Assembly: GCF_000004075.3 (NCBI RefSeq)
Contig: NC_026658.2
Coordinates: 1,860,001 to 1,924,000, forward strand
Direction of reading: 5' to 3'
Length of the DNA stretch: 64,000 bases
Source: Cucumis sativus
Taxonomy: Eukaryota > Streptophyta > Magnoliopsida > Cucurbitales > Cucurbitaceae
In this document: piece by piece, positions 35,805 through 51,500 of the stretch
Position numbering within the stretch: position 1 is the stretch's first letter
Layout: every line of letters starts with the position of its first letter
Translations under genes and position numbers: made by a program
The notes under the pieces: model-generated
The model's database searches: none
What the model was told of the DNA's origin: nothing
What the model saw: only the letters and a program-made list of their open reading frames with translations

Positions 35805-37410
35805 GGTCATACCTCTCTCTAAAGCTGCTTTACATGCAATGGATTTGTCGTTATGCTTTTGGAGTCTGCTGTCTGTTTTTGAATTTTGTGTAATAAATCT
35901 ATGATGATCATTTTTTAATGATCAAAGAAAAAAGAGAGTAGAAGCTCTTTACTTTCAAGATGTCACTATTTATCAACGCTAATGAAAAGTTTATGATAAT
36001 GGAGTTTTTAGTGTTGGTTTAGTGAAAAGTTTGGTTTCTTGAAAACAATAATAAAAAAATGTGTTCGAGTAGTGATATTAAAATGTCATTTTCATCATTA
36101 TACTCGTGGATTCTTTATATTTTAAAAACGATTCTTTATATATATATATTTTTTAAAATTTATTCTTTGTATTTGTATGAACGTAGTTCAACCTTTAACC
36201 TCTTAATCAAGGTAGTCTATTGACTATTTTATGTTTAATCGAACTATATTTACGTTGGCTATCGATAATAATAGTGTTCATCCACAAAAAGATAATAGCG
36301 TTCATGTAATTTTTATACTTTTCACATTTTATAATTAACGTCGTCTTTCCTTGAAGCTAATATTGATGCGCATGTTCATAAACACTATGGTTAAATTGAA
36401 TATATACGATTGATAGAATTATATTAATTAGGAGATGAGGACTCCTTGTGGAGATGTCAACTCATTAATCTATTGGATATTTATTTATATAAAAGATTTA
36501 TAGAACTATAACATGAAGTAGTTTTGTAGTTTTGTGATGAATTTATAGAACCATACCTAAGAACCCAAATAATGCACCTATATGAACAAGATGAGTAATT
36601 TAGGCTCTAATTTGAAATGTTTGAGTGAGTACGTTATAATAGCTTACCTAAACGTAACAAAAAGTAAGGTTTAAACTCTATTTTTAGCTTAGTGGTTAAA
36701 CTAATCAATTATTTCTTCCTCCGATGTCCGATAACTTGAGTCATCAACTACCAACTCGAATGACTACCTTTGGTGACCGACTACAGTGTTCACTTCGACA
36801 GATTCCTTTAGCGACCAACTTCAATGACCACCTCGTGACCAATTGTAGTGATTACTTCGACAACCCAGTCCAACGAAGATCACCTTCGAACATAATTATG
36901 ACCACCTCTAATTACCAACTATCCAACTCCACAAACCACCTTTTAGCACCTTAAATGGATATAGAGATCATATGAGTTTTATTTCCCCTTTTTTTTTCTT
37001 TTCATTTACACCTTTCTTTCCTTTTTTATTTTGTTTCTATATAGCATTTGTTAATATATTGGTATATTGATAGATATTGATTGAAATCTATTTATAATTA
37101 ACCAATATAAAATTTTGGTATATTTTGTTAATACTTTTATGAATTTTATCGGAAGATTAATTTTCTAATTAATAATTCCGTTATTTTGAAGTTGGAAGGC
37201 CTGCCGGCCAGACAACAGGAAAAAAAAAAGGGTAAAATTCATAAATTGATTTCAATTTATAAAATTTCGCCGGAAAAAGGGCAAAAAGGTAACCCCCAAC
37301 GACGCAGCAGCCATCAGCTACCAACCACCACTAAATCCGTAGATAAATTGACCCATTCCCCATCTCCTTCTTCCAATCCGACCATTTTTCTTCTCTCCGG
37401 CGACCTCATA
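35805..37410. other. Spacer between the two reductase copies
   Basis: The first part is the 3' flank of the pseudogene, which matches the flank of the intact gene (CTAAAGCTGCTTTACATG in both). Then come the duplicated upstream blocks (36311-36610), a degenerate tandem repeat (36724-36955) and the leader of the intact gene. No further gene seen. Confidence 0.6.
36724..36955. repeat. Degenerate tandem repeat
   Basis: Recurring words such as TGACCACCT, CGACCAACT, TTCGACA and CCAACT at irregular spacing suggest a decayed short tandem repeat. It gives an open frame of 76 codons that resembles no protein family. Confidence 0.4.
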
Positions 37411-39758
<2,348 letters not shown>

Positions 39759-41542
39759 GGTCATACCATTGTCTAAAGCTGCTTTACATGATGCTATGGA
39801 CATGTCATTAGTTTTTGGAGTCTGCTGTCTGTTTTCGAATTGTATAATAAATCTATGATCATTTTTAATAATCAAAGAAAAAAGATAATAGAAGCATCTT
39901 TACTTTTATAAGAGCTGAAACTTGAACAAGATGTCACTATTTATCAGCTCTAGCTGGGATGATGTCTTGTATGTATCGTACTCAAACAGGAGAATGTTTA
40001 TAATAATGGAATTCTTAGCTTTGGTTTAATGGAAAGTTTGGTACGTTCTTGGAAACAATAATATGAAAATGTCTTCATATTCAAATGTCATTTTTATTAC
40101 ATACTTTTGGATTCTTTGTATTTTAAAATTTAAAATTTTAGTTTGTGCACTTGTACGGGCGTATTTTATGTTGAAAAATATAATGCGAACATGTTTTCAA
40201 AATTTATTGTGATGGTTAAGAGAGTAATTTTTTTAGATTATCAGTAGAAACTAATTTTAAGATTTGTTGAAATAATTTTAAGATTTGTTGAAAGAATATA
40301 GATTGAATTTGATTTGAAAATACATCAACAATTCAATAAGTTTCAAAGTATAAAGATTAAAGCCACTTTCAAATGTCAGTTGATGTCAAAATGAATATAT
40401 CCCAACTGATAGAGCTTTTGTACTATCAATTTTGAAGTTAGATGTTCAATTTCGTCATTCTCACGTGTAAAAAAAACCTATGAAGATGGGAGATTGGAAA
40501 TCTTGGGCTCAAGGTAGAAGTTACACATCAATTACGAGCTTAACTCACCCAGACATTTCTAATAAAATGTTGATCAAACCAATGTGTGCAAACAAAAGGT
40601 CTATTGAACTCTATTTTTTTAGTACCTATCTAAACCTAATTGATCAAGTATTTGTTTGTTTTACATCTTAGGATAATCAAACCTACTCAAATGAACCAAT
40701 TTGATTGAGATTGTATTACTTTTTTTTTTTTTGTATAAATGACCTCTTTAGGTTCGAGTGTATTACTGATGACTCATCTCTCACAAAAGTATGAAATCTA
40801 ACATTTTGCTTATGTCAAATTTGACACCACATTTTTACTACTTATCATGGTAGGAATGACATTTCTATTGTAACATTATCTCATCGTTATTAACATACAT
40901 TTTTACCACATGTACAGTTTTTTCATGTAACTTATTCGCTTAGGTATGGTCTTGTATATTATGCATCGACCAACACTAACGTGATCTCATTTTTGTTGTT
41001 ACAATTTCTCGTGAACATAGGTGGAGAAAACTCAATCATTATCACATTAGAGCTATAATAGATATTGTCATATCTAACGTGATAAGTTAGATAAAAAAAG
41101 AAGGGACTTGATGTAAGTAAAAAGAAAATTTGATTTCATACTTTTTGAGGTATCAATCATAAACGAGCTCCTCAATAGGTGACTCGTACGAAAATCTTGA
41201 GATTTTGTTTGTTTACTTTTTTTTCAATTTTCCCATGCACTTCTACAACCTAGAGGTTGGCTATAGATCAGACCGTAGACCGTACCCAATATATAAAGAA
41301 TGTGATTAGTCTGCATACTATTCATACAATAGGAACTTTGTTTCTCCATTGATACAAGTTAGAAATATTCAACAACATATAGCTAAAATGAGACAAAAAA
41401 ATAATATTACGCTGAACTAAGAACACTCAACTTCATGAGAATTATTATCTAGTCAAAATAAACCAAAGAAATCTACTAATTTCCTGTTGCTTGGATTTAC
41501 AATAAAACACTAAGAACTGAGATCAAAATCACCATGCTTGTT
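39759..41542. other. Intergenic DNA between convergent genes
   Basis: Holds the 3' flank of the reductase (shared with the pseudogene copy) and then AT-rich DNA without a recognised gene. Several short frames exist but none has family resemblance. Confidence 0.5.
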
Positions 41543-43234
41543 TTATATAAATCCAAGCATTTCAAACTTTTTCATGTTCATATCAGCAAAATCAACAGTC
41601 GGATCTTTACCTTCCTCAATCCCTTTCCTTACCCTCTCCACTCTCTCAAGAATCCCTTTAACTGCTATATCAAAAGCATCTTCAAAACTCTCTAATCTTG
41701 ATCTGGGATCTGCATAAACCACCCTAGGAATCATTTTAACAACCTGATTTCTCATCTCCAAAACTTCCTTACTAGAAATTCCCTCCAAAACCTCACTTAC
41801 ATTCACCTCTTTCTCTTTAACCCTCTTTGAAGGAATAAAAACAGAGTATTTTTTGTGATCCTTTGGAAGATGCCAAATGTATTGTGCGTAAGCTGTTCCA
41901 GGGTGAAAGAAAACAGGTATACAACCAGCTAAAATAGCATCAAAGATTGATCTTCTTGTAAATGAATCCCCTGGTGGTTGCAAGCAAAAAACTGAGTTCA
42001 AAAATGTGTTTATCACTGCTACAGGATCACCACATTTCTTCTCTCCAGGGATACATGCCAAAAAGTAGCAGCTTTTTGAAGCTTTGCACTGATTTATGAG
42101 TTCCCCTCTAATGGAGGTTTCTTGTGTTGGCCTTGGTCCTCCTATGAAGGAGAAAAGGAAAGGTCTTTTCTGTCTTTTCACCTTCCTTTGCCATTCTATG
42201 ATTTGGGAGTCACTTGAAGGATGGAAATCAGTGGGATACGGGATTGCATAATCATTGTTCCAATATCCTGTTTCTATTGTTAGCATTGTCATGTTTTTAG
42301 GCTCTGGTAAAAGCATTAGCTTTGATCCCCAGTCTGAGTCATTTTCATTATTTCTTCTGAAATCCCAAGTGATTCTTCCTCCAATGAAGAAATGGTCTCT
42401 ACCCCACAGGGATTTCCATTCTGATGTATGTGAAAGCCATTTACCTAATTCAACTGGGCCTTTGTCTCTTATTGAAGCATTGAATCCCCAAAGATATGGG
42501 CCAACATCAAGGCCTGCATAGAATGGCACAAAAATTGCTGCTGCTTTAAAAGAATCCTTTGTTAAGCATTTGTATTGCTTCATTCTCTGGTGGAAAATGA
42601 CTTCCAATGCAAATTGGTTGGTGTAAAACCAGCCTTTGTTTGTTAAAACTCTTTTGGGGTTTTGAACTTTTGGTCCTAATCCCATGTTTTCCCACATAAA
42701 TCTGCAAACTTCTGACCATTTCAAATGAGGTAATCTGCAGTTCTCAACTAAGTCTTCATTGAATTTCTTGGGAAGATTATGAACGTAAATGTATTTTCCT
42801 ATGCATGATGGATCCTCTGTTTTCAGTGGAACTGTTTTTGGCAGTTGAACAGCATGAGATTGAGATGGTTTGGTTTTTACTGATCTGCCTCTTCGACGAA
42901 CAGCTCGTTTTCTTGATCTTCTACCTGGACGAGAATTAGTGGAGGAAATGGTTTGAGTTTTGACAATGGCTTCTTTTTCTGGGTTTTGGTCAATGGAGGA
43001 GCTTTCGCTATCGGTTACAATGGCTTCTTTTTCTGGTTTTGTATCGTTGGTGGGGTTTAAAGAAACGGGCGATGAAGAATTTGAGAAGTCATCGGTTAAG
43101 TGGGTGACTTCATTCTTTCTTGTTTCATACAAGGCAGAGTAATCAAAGAAGAACAATACAAAACATAAAATGAAGGAGGTTAGTGCAATAAAACGAATTG
43201 GATTAGTGCATTTTGGAACTATAATCTTCTGCAT
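41543..43234 (-). CDS. GT47 exostosin-like glycosyltransferase, MUR3/XLT2 type
   Basis: A single exon encodes 563 residues. It is a Golgi type II membrane protein: short cytosolic end, membrane anchor at about 13-30 (IRFIALTSFILCFVLFFF), then a low-complexity stem to about 140 with a doubled PEKEAIV word and a basic patch (RPGRRSRKRAVRRRGR). The GT47 domain opens with CIGKYIYVHNLPKKFNEDL and contains FVPFYAGLD, GRDHFFIGGRITWDF, RPFLFSFIGGPR, CLQPPGDSFTRRSIFDAILAGCIPVFF and SVFIPSKRV, the conserved exostosin blocks. This subgroup adds galactose (or galacturonic acid) to xyloglucan side chains in the cell wall. The intronless form fits the MUR3/XLT2/GT19 group. I cannot tell which member this is. 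The ATG is the first in frame. Confidence 0.92.
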   Translation of the reverse strand: MQKIIVPKCTNPIRFIALTSFILCFVLFFFDYSALYETRKNEVTHLTDDFSNSSSPVSLNPTNDTKPEKEAIVTDSESSSIDQNPEKEAIVKTQTISSTNSRPGRRSRKRAVRRRGRSVKTKPSQSHAVQLPKTVPLKTEDPSCIGKYIYVHNLPKKFNEDLVENCRLPHLKWSEVCRFMWENMGLGPKVQNPKRVLTNKGWFYTNQFALEVIFHQRMKQYKCLTKDSFKAAAIFVPFYAGLDVGPYLWGFNASIRDKGPVELGKWLSHTSEWKSLWGRDHFFIGGRITWDFRRNNENDSDWGSKLMLLPEPKNMTMLTIETGYWNNDYAIPYPTDFHPSSDSQIIEWQRKVKRQKRPFLFSFIGGPRPTQETSIRGELINQCKASKSCYFLACIPGEKKCGDPVAVINTFLNSVFCLQPPGDSFTRRSIFDAILAGCIPVFFHPGTAYAQYIWHLPKDHKKYSVFIPSKRVKEKEVNVSEVLEGISSKEVLEMRNQVVKMIPRVVYADPRSRLESFEDAFDIAVKGILERVERVRKGIEEGKDPTVDFADMNMKKFEMLGFI

Positions 43235-45586
43235 TTTTCAGCTGCTTTTCAATGGACTTAACCACCTAAAAACATTAGCACAAATTTTTTTACGTAACAA
43301 CTCACTATAACAAACGACAACTTTGAGAGAAGGATGCCTCCTCTCTTGACAAAGAAGTTTAGTAAAATAGCTCCATAACTTCAAGAGAAACGATGAAACA
43401 ACAAATTGTAGTAACAAAACTCGAACACACAACACAGGTTTCCACAAAGTCGTAATACCATGTATGGAGGCCAACACTCTACAACGAGAGTGAGCGTAAT
43501 GATGTCGGCCCTACGATGACAAGTGAGAAATAGAATATATGGGATTATAAAGAAGGCATTAAAGGACCAAAAGAGAGAGAAAAAAAACCCCCTTCAAATG
43601 GTGGTGAAGACAGAGCTATGAGGGAAAAGGAATTGTATTATTTCTTCTTTAGCAGAAACACTGCAACAGGAAGGGATGAAAATGGAGGTTTTTTGTTTTG
43701 TTTATTCTTTTTCTTGAAAGGGAAGGAAGGAGAAAGAGAGGATGTTGATGGTGAAGGAATGGAAGAAAATGAGGAGGTTTTTCTTTTTGAGAAATCCATT
43801 GAATGAAAGAATAGAGCCATAGAAGGCAAAATATTTACGTCCTTCAATGGAAAACCTTCTAAACATAACCTCTCTTTTATTGCCATTTAATTTCATCCCA
43901 ATTTTAGTTTTGTATGTTTCCATTTTGTTTTTGTTTCGTCCATTACATCCCATCCTCAAAAACAGTCATATTCTAGTTCCTCCACATAGTTGAAGTTAGA
44001 GGTGAAAACGGTTCGGTTCAATTTGGCCAAACCTAACCACATAATTCAGTTCGATTTAAGAAACAACTATATTTTTACTCTTTGAATGGTCATCCATAGT
44101 TAAAGTATTTATTTGTTTTTTTTAGCTCATCAACGTGTGACTATGGATGAGAAGATTCCAACCTATTTAAAGCTTGTTTTTTTTTTATTTACTAAAAAAG
44201 TTCTATTATCCTAATTTTTTTTTGAAAGAATCAAATAACTAAAATAGGAGAAATTCCAAAGTAGGGAAAGCCACAATGCAATTACTTGGGTTAATAATTT
44301 TTTTTTCTGTTTTTTTCCTTTTTCTTTTTCCTACTATTGATTATATACCTACTTAATATTACAATTTATTATGTATATTAGGTCTAGTTTTATATTTTTT
44401 TACAAAACAAAAAAAACTTGTGCTTATTTTTAGAAGAAAAAAAAGATGTTTATTTCCCCCACATTTGCTTTTGGATGAAGTGTAAAGACAATCAAATAAT
44501 ACTTTTGAAGGTTGAAAGATACGTAATACACACATATGCATGTTTTTAACCTGTTTTCAATCTTACTATCCATTATTGCTACTTTTTATATTCGCAATAA
44601 TAAAAGCAGGTAGCAAAAAGAAATAAAGAAAATGAGAAGTGAAAAACTAACCCTTAAGGTGTGAAAAAGAGAGATCCCAACTCACATGTACAAATATTCT
44701 ATTTCCATGACTAATGTTTAGGTCTTTTTCCCAAAATTAACTAAAATTTAATGCTTCCATTTTTTATTAACACGACGAACTAACATTTATCGACTCATTA
44801 CATGTTATAGATGAAGAGATTAAGAGATTAGAGATTGGTATATACATAAGTTTAACACGTTTTTATACCTCAACTTACATGAACATGTATTATTAATCTC
44901 GAGTTTTATGATTAACTGTAAATAGAGATTCGAGGTTGAAAGAAAGAAAGAAAAATAATGCAAATTATCCTCCACCTTCCTCAGTTATATTTCATATATT
45001 GTTGAACGAAGAACAAAAAGAGAAACAAAAAAGAAAACTTGAAAGCTTTAATGAACCAAAATCATGTGCAGACCTTTTTTAGCCAACACGAGGGAGAGAA
45101 AAAGGTCCAAAAAGTTGTTTTTTTCCCAATTCATATAAGATGAAAGGTGACTGGAAGGTTGCCGATTGTTATAATCGATTTTGCGGTTCATAATCATAGC
45201 TGCTTCTTCATCATCTTCACCCAAATGAAAAGCAAAATCTAAGAAAAAGAGTAGACTGACGGCTTGGAATTTGCGAAGAGTCTTTTCATTTCCTCTGTCT
45301 TGTTTGTATGCTTGTCTTTTACTTCAATTATGATAAAAGAGAGCATAATTTATTATTATCAGTTTCATATTTCTTCTTAATTTCACGTGGCTAAGGTCAG
45401 ATTCATTCTGGGGATTGATTACCTCATAAATTTTAAAATATCTTCCTTCCATTGGGAACTTGGAAGTTCTATCAATCGAGTGAAAAATCTCACTTTCGTT
45501 CTCTCTCTCTCTCTCGAATCAATCAATTGTGTTGAATTGGGAATGCTTGTAGTGATACCAGTGATTCTTTTCTCCTTCTAGCAATA
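43235..45586. other. Divergent promoter region between GT47 and PWD
   Basis: The two genes are transcribed away from each other, 2.35 kb apart. Open frames at 43615-43960 on both strands are low complexity (Ser/Pro/Lys or Glu/Lys rich) and not supported as genes. A GGTTCGGTTC patch at 44008-44020 is a common simple motif. A CT repeat at 45500-45516 lies in the probable PWD leader. Confidence 0.5.
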
Positions 45587-48500
45587 ATGGGTTCCATTCG
45601 TTTTCCACATTGCTTTCGTACTTCTAACAGATTCCCACTCCCCTTTTCTTTGAATTGCCACGGTCGTCACCAGCTGCAATGCCGGAAAAACCCTTTTCGT
45701 TTGACTGTTTATTCCCAATCTGGGTTTCTCTCTTCTTTTTGTAATCATAACAGACGGATTGTTTGTGGGGTTTCCTCTGCTTCTCAAGAAACTATCAGGT
45801 TAAGTGAAGACTCTTTTTCTTCCCCTCTCTTTTGCTTTTGATTAGGATTGTTCTTTTATTTGCTTCTTCTGATTAACTCTAATATTTCAGCTATTTGACG
45901 ATGAAATGGTGTTGGACTTTAACAGGGAAGATGAGGAGCAAAAGATGACCGGGAAACTGGGAAGTGGCGGGAAAGTCCTTCTGAAACTGAGGTTGGCTCA
46001 CCAAGTTGAATTTGGGGAGTCTGTTGTAATACTAGGGTCGTCTGAAGAATTGGGCTCATGGAAGAATTATACTCTTCTGAATTGGAGCAAGGATGGGTGG
46101 GTTTGTGATTTAGAGCACAGGGGGGATGAACGAGTGGAGTTCAAGTTCGTTATTTTGGGGAAGGATGGGAGTGTATCATGGGAATCTGGTGATAACCGGG
46201 TTCTCCAGTTGCCTAAGGTAGGGAAATTTAGCTTAGCTTATCAATGGAATAAAACTGGGGAGGTTGTGGAAATGTTGCCCCTGAAATTAGAGGAGATTAA
46301 TGGAGATGGAACGTTGCCTTTGGATGCAAAAGCCATTGAAGAAAGAAATGAAACGTTGCCATTGGATGCAGAAGGGGTCGACAAAGGAGTTGGAGCGTTG
46401 CTTTTTGATGTGAATGAGATTAACGAAGGAGATGAAAAGGACAAGGATGTTGAAGATGGCAATGGATCTTTGGTTGATGAGGCCAGTCCTTTTGTTGGGC
46501 AGTGGAAAGGGAAGGAAATCTCATTTATGAGGTCTAATGAACATCACAGCCGAGAATCTGAGCGGGTTTGGAACACTTCTGATCTTAAGGGGTTGGCTCT
46601 ACAGTTGGTAGAAGGAGATAAAAATGCCAGGAATTGGCGAAGAAAGGTACTTTTCCAGACCCCATCATTCTTACTAATTTATTTCGAGTTTTAAATGATT
46701 GATGTGGATGTCTTATTATCTTTATGACTTTCTCTAGTCTATCTCGTTTTTTCTCTTCTTTCTTTCTTCTTTTTCGAAATTCAACCTGGCTTCTAACGTA
46801 GTGTTGGATATGTTGGTGATTCTGATGCACCTGGCAGTGATGAAAATTCTGATCAATGGTCGCTATTATTTGAATTTGGGGGAGAGATAATGTAGTTAGG
46901 AGGCGATCAAAGTAGGTTTCATTTGCATACTTAGACTAACCATGCGGGTCAGATCAACACAATGTTTCAAAAGGAAAAAGATAAAAATTGGTTCAACAAT
47001 GAATGAAATATATGTTTTCCTCTAAAATAAATAGAGTTTTCATAACTTAAATGAAACAAATTGTTACCTTGGTAGAAATGTGATGAAATCGTTGTTAGAA
47101 CCCTATTTCAAGTGGTTGAACTAAGAGATTTTCGGGGCTTCAAAGCTTTTAGTGAAGATGAGACAATTTTGTTGCGTTTCTGCCTTCTAATAGAATGCAA
47201 GTAATGCTAATAATTAGCGTTACATGTGAAGATAGTTATAGGGTCATTTGACCCACTTCATAGCTAATTAAATTTTAGAGCAGAGAACCTTGGAGTTGGC
47301 TCTGTCCTGCTAATGGCTGAGATGAAAGTTAATGGCATTTTATGTTATTAATGACTGACTTTTTTTTTGTCTCATACATCAATTTTTTAAAACTGTTTAT
47401 TGTTCATCTCATTCTTGCCCTAGGACACGTTCACTTGATGAAGTCTGTAGAGTCATCATGCGTGGTCTTTTTGGACTCATGCATTAGCAACTTTTGGTAG
47501 GATGCAATTTCTAAGGCGTAGTTCAACTTCTGTAGAATCATCAATTAATGTTTTCTTCTACCAGAATGGTTATATGGTTAAGTTGAGTCGTTCAAGTGCT
47601 TGGATCACGCTGGTTGTGGACGGTGGCTCATGACGTCTCCTTGAAGCATGCTAGTTGGCTTTTGACAATGTTTTCTTTTTCTGAGAATTTCTATTATTAG
47701 AATGCTTTTTAGATGGTAAGGAAGGAAAAAGGAGAAGATTGCTTTTTCTAAGGCTTTTAGATGACTGCACATTTCTTACAATGTCTCGAAGAGCACTACC
47801 ATTTTAGTCTTACCTGACTGGGATGTCTGTCTAACAACCATTTGGATTATGAGTAAGGATGCTCGATACCTCCCTTTAGATTGAAATGCATTGTAGTTGG
47901 TTGTTGAACGTATTGGTGGTTGGAAGCTCTGGTATGTTTGAAAGTGGTAGTATAATGAGATTGCTAGAATTTGAAAAGTACGACAAGATGAATACTGATG
48001 AACAAGCTGAATTCTTAGTTTTCCATTGGAACATTGTATGTATTGGGCCTACTTTGACTGTTTGGTTTGGGCATCTGCAAAAGAGAAGGGGCTAGTAACC
48101 ATCATGGGTTGGTCTAGTAGTAAAAAGGGAGACATAGTCTCAACATCTAACTAAGAGGTCATGAGTTCAATCCATGATGGCCGCCTACTTAGGAATTAAT
48201 TTCCTACGAGTTTCCTTGACACCCAAATGTTATAGGGTCAGGTGGGTTGTCCGGTGGATTAGTTTGGGGCAAGAAGTGGAGTTATGAACTCATGGGGACT
48301 TACTTAGGGAGTTAATAAGTGTTAAATCACTTACTAACCCAAAAGCTTAAGTTGATAGAGAAAAGAAAATTTAATATTTTATCACTAGCGTTCCCCTTCA
48401 CTTATGGGTTTGGCATATGTAGGACACCCAACAAGGTGAAATCAATATCAATTGGGGAAGAAATAACATTTCAGGGGCTTGAACACATGATTTCCTAGAC

Positions 48501-51500
48501 CACCTGCTTTGGTACCATGTTAAATCATTGATTGACTCAAAAGCTTAAACCAATGAGTGAAGGCTAATTTAATATTATACCACTAACAATAAGACAGAAT
48601 GTTTTCATGTCGTGGGACCCACGAACTTCTTTGGTCGAACCAGGGGTGAAGTTCACAACTCCACACTTTCTAACTCCCTACCTCCCAATTCCTTTGCCCA
48701 AACACCCCCTTACTTTTGTCATTGATCAGAATTTATTATCAACTTCATTTTGATAAAATTATAAAAAAATTATCCTCCTGATACATTTTTCTACTTTTAC
48801 TTGTGCAGCTTGATGTTGTGCGTGAATTATTAGTTGAAAATGTGCATGCTGAGAATTGCCTGGAGTCATTGATATATTCTGCTATCTACCTCAAGGTTTC
48901 CTTCAACTTCTTGTTTTATTTTTCAATTTTTTTTCCTTTCGTATTTCTATATTCTCAATATCATTCTTGTTCAGTGGATAAATACAGGTCAAATCCCTTG
49001 TTTTGAGGATGGAGGTCATCACAGGCCAAATAGGCATGCCGAAATCTCTAGGATTATATTTCGTGAATTAGAACGATTATCCTCCAAGAAAGATATTTCT
49101 CCTCAGGTGGTCTACTTTTACTACTAACTTTTTTGTTTTACCTCTTTTTTCATAATTAATTTTGGCTTGTATGATCTTTTTTTTCTTTTCATTTTTCTCA
49201 ATGAAAGTTCAGCTTCATACCAAAAAGAAAAAAGATTCTGGCTTTCGAATGACACACTATAGATTAGCTTATTCTTTAATTAGGTTTATGTTTGAAAAAT
49301 AGAAGACAAGGTAAAGAAAGCTTAACATGGGAAGAAAGAGGGTAGCAAATGTTGTGTTGGAATGCCCAGCAACCCTTTCTCATCTCAAAGTAAAAGGCTG
49401 AGATAAGGAAGGATATGTACAGTTAAGGACGGGCATGTGATACTAGTCTTTTGGTATCAGAGCAAAATCAAATAGCCAACCTGTTAATATATAATGAAAT
49501 GGAACAATGACAGCCAATCTATTTGAGCCAGCAGGTTTTTAGAGGACAAACTAAAACCAACAGGTTAGATCAGTACATAATTAAGGACAGAGCTTAGTAT
49601 GTAGTGAAGACTCAATGCAGAGAATTAATAAAAGAATAATAAGTAAAAAAAAGAATATAGTCATTAGGATCAACTCTTCTGTTTATCAACCCCCTTCCAA
49701 CTCATAGGGAAAGGAAAGGACAGGAAAGACAGTGAGCTTGGTTCAAAGACTGAAGAACAACTCTTATGTTTCTCTAGGCTTTTGTTATGTAGGCTTTTTT
49801 GTTTTCTTTCATTTACGAAAGCTCCATTTTCTATTAAAAAGAAAAGCCATTGACGACCTTTTAACACTTGCATCCAGTTATATACTCATCACTTTTTACC
49901 CTTTTTATTGTAGGCATTTCACAATTTCATTATGCGTCAATTCCTGACTTCATACTTTTTTTTTTACTTTGTTTTTCTCAGATTAAAACTGTTTACTTTT
50001 CTTTTCATATTCAGGTAGCCCTCATTGTCAGAAAAATTCATCCATGTTTGCCATCTTTTAAGTCAGAATTTACTGCATCTGTTCCATTAACACGTATACG
50101 CGATATTGCTCATCGGAATGATATCCCTCATGACCTCAAGGTAATCCCTTGAAGACCCGTCAGTGTCAGAGACAAATAGATTTTTTTTTTCCACTAGTGA
50201 TTCTTATTGGTTCACCATAGAGTACATTTTATATGTTTTGATTGAAGTTTCACATTTCAGCAAGAAATCAAACATACAATTCAAAACAAGCTTCATCGCA
50301 ATGCCGGTCCGGAGGACTTAATTGCCACAGAAGCAATGCTTACGAGGATAACCAAAAACCCTGGAGAATATAGTGAAGCATTTGTAGAGCAGTTCAAAAT
50401 ATTCTACCAAGAGTTAAAAGATTTCTTCAATGCTGGGAGGTCAGATAAAGAGTCCCATTGTTTGCCTTCATCTTGTCTTTCTTAAATGTTTATGTTCTAT
50501 GTGCTACATGTGCTGTGATATGTATGAGTTCCCTCTCATGTATTAGACTACTTGATTCATCATAAAGATTCTAAACCTTGATTTTGGGAGGATTGTCTCC
50601 TCTAGTGTAGTCACTTAGGCCATACCAAAGTGAGAAGTCATGTCTGGCAACCAGAAAATGAAAAGTGTACAGAATTCAGATGATTTTTTTTTTTAACAGA
50701 AGATTAAGTATCCATGCCAAATCTTTGAGATTAAGTCTTTTATCGCCAAGGGGAACTTTTTTTTTTTTTTTTTTTAAAAGGAGACAAGCTTCTTTATTAG
50801 TAATAAACTCTAAGTACAAGAGAGCTATACATTGAGAATAATAGCTATAAGTTACAAGGGCTGATAATGCTTTTATTAGAATTCACATTTTTTTTAGAAT
50901 GATAATGGGTTAAACAAATATAATCTTCACATTATGCTCTCTGTCTATGTCTCTCTCTCATAGATTATAACGATCTTGTTTTGATATCAAACCCATGCAC
51001 ACCGTTTTCTGACTTATAGACTGAATCTTCAACGCTCAATCTGTCAAATTAAAACGTGTCAACTAATATGAAATTATTACAAAACCTTGAGAATAGTTCA
51101 ATGTAAAATTTTGTTTCAACATGGGGGTAAGATATACATCTTTTCATTTTTTAAAATAAGCTTGTTGAAATCCTGTAACATGTCTTTACTGACGAGTCAA
51201 ATTATAGTGCATATCTATGACCCCAAATGAGAAATTTGTGCTATGTTCAGCCTTGCAGAACAACTTGAATCAATCAAGGAGTCTGTTGATGGACATGGCT
51301 TGTCGGCTCTTGCCCACTTCCTGGAGTGCAAAAAGGTGATATTTTGTTGTGTTAAATTTGTTTGCGTGTGTGTGTTTTTTTTCTTTTTGAGTTTTTTATA
51401 AGAAACATGAATATTTTATTCATGTTAATTTTTTGTATTGATTTAATGAAGAGAGTGATTAAATAGAACGAAATTATCTTTTTGACTCTTGTTTAAGATA

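Noticed and set aside
37186-37410. Upstream extension of the aldo-keto reductase
   Set aside because: The frame is open, but the family start is the ATG at 37411, and the duplicated leader of the pseudogene keeps the same ATG context.
43618-43960. Lys/Glu-rich and Ser/Pro-rich frames on both strands upstream of GT47
   Set aside because: Low-complexity composition, no domain, no conserved start; it lies in the divergent promoter region.
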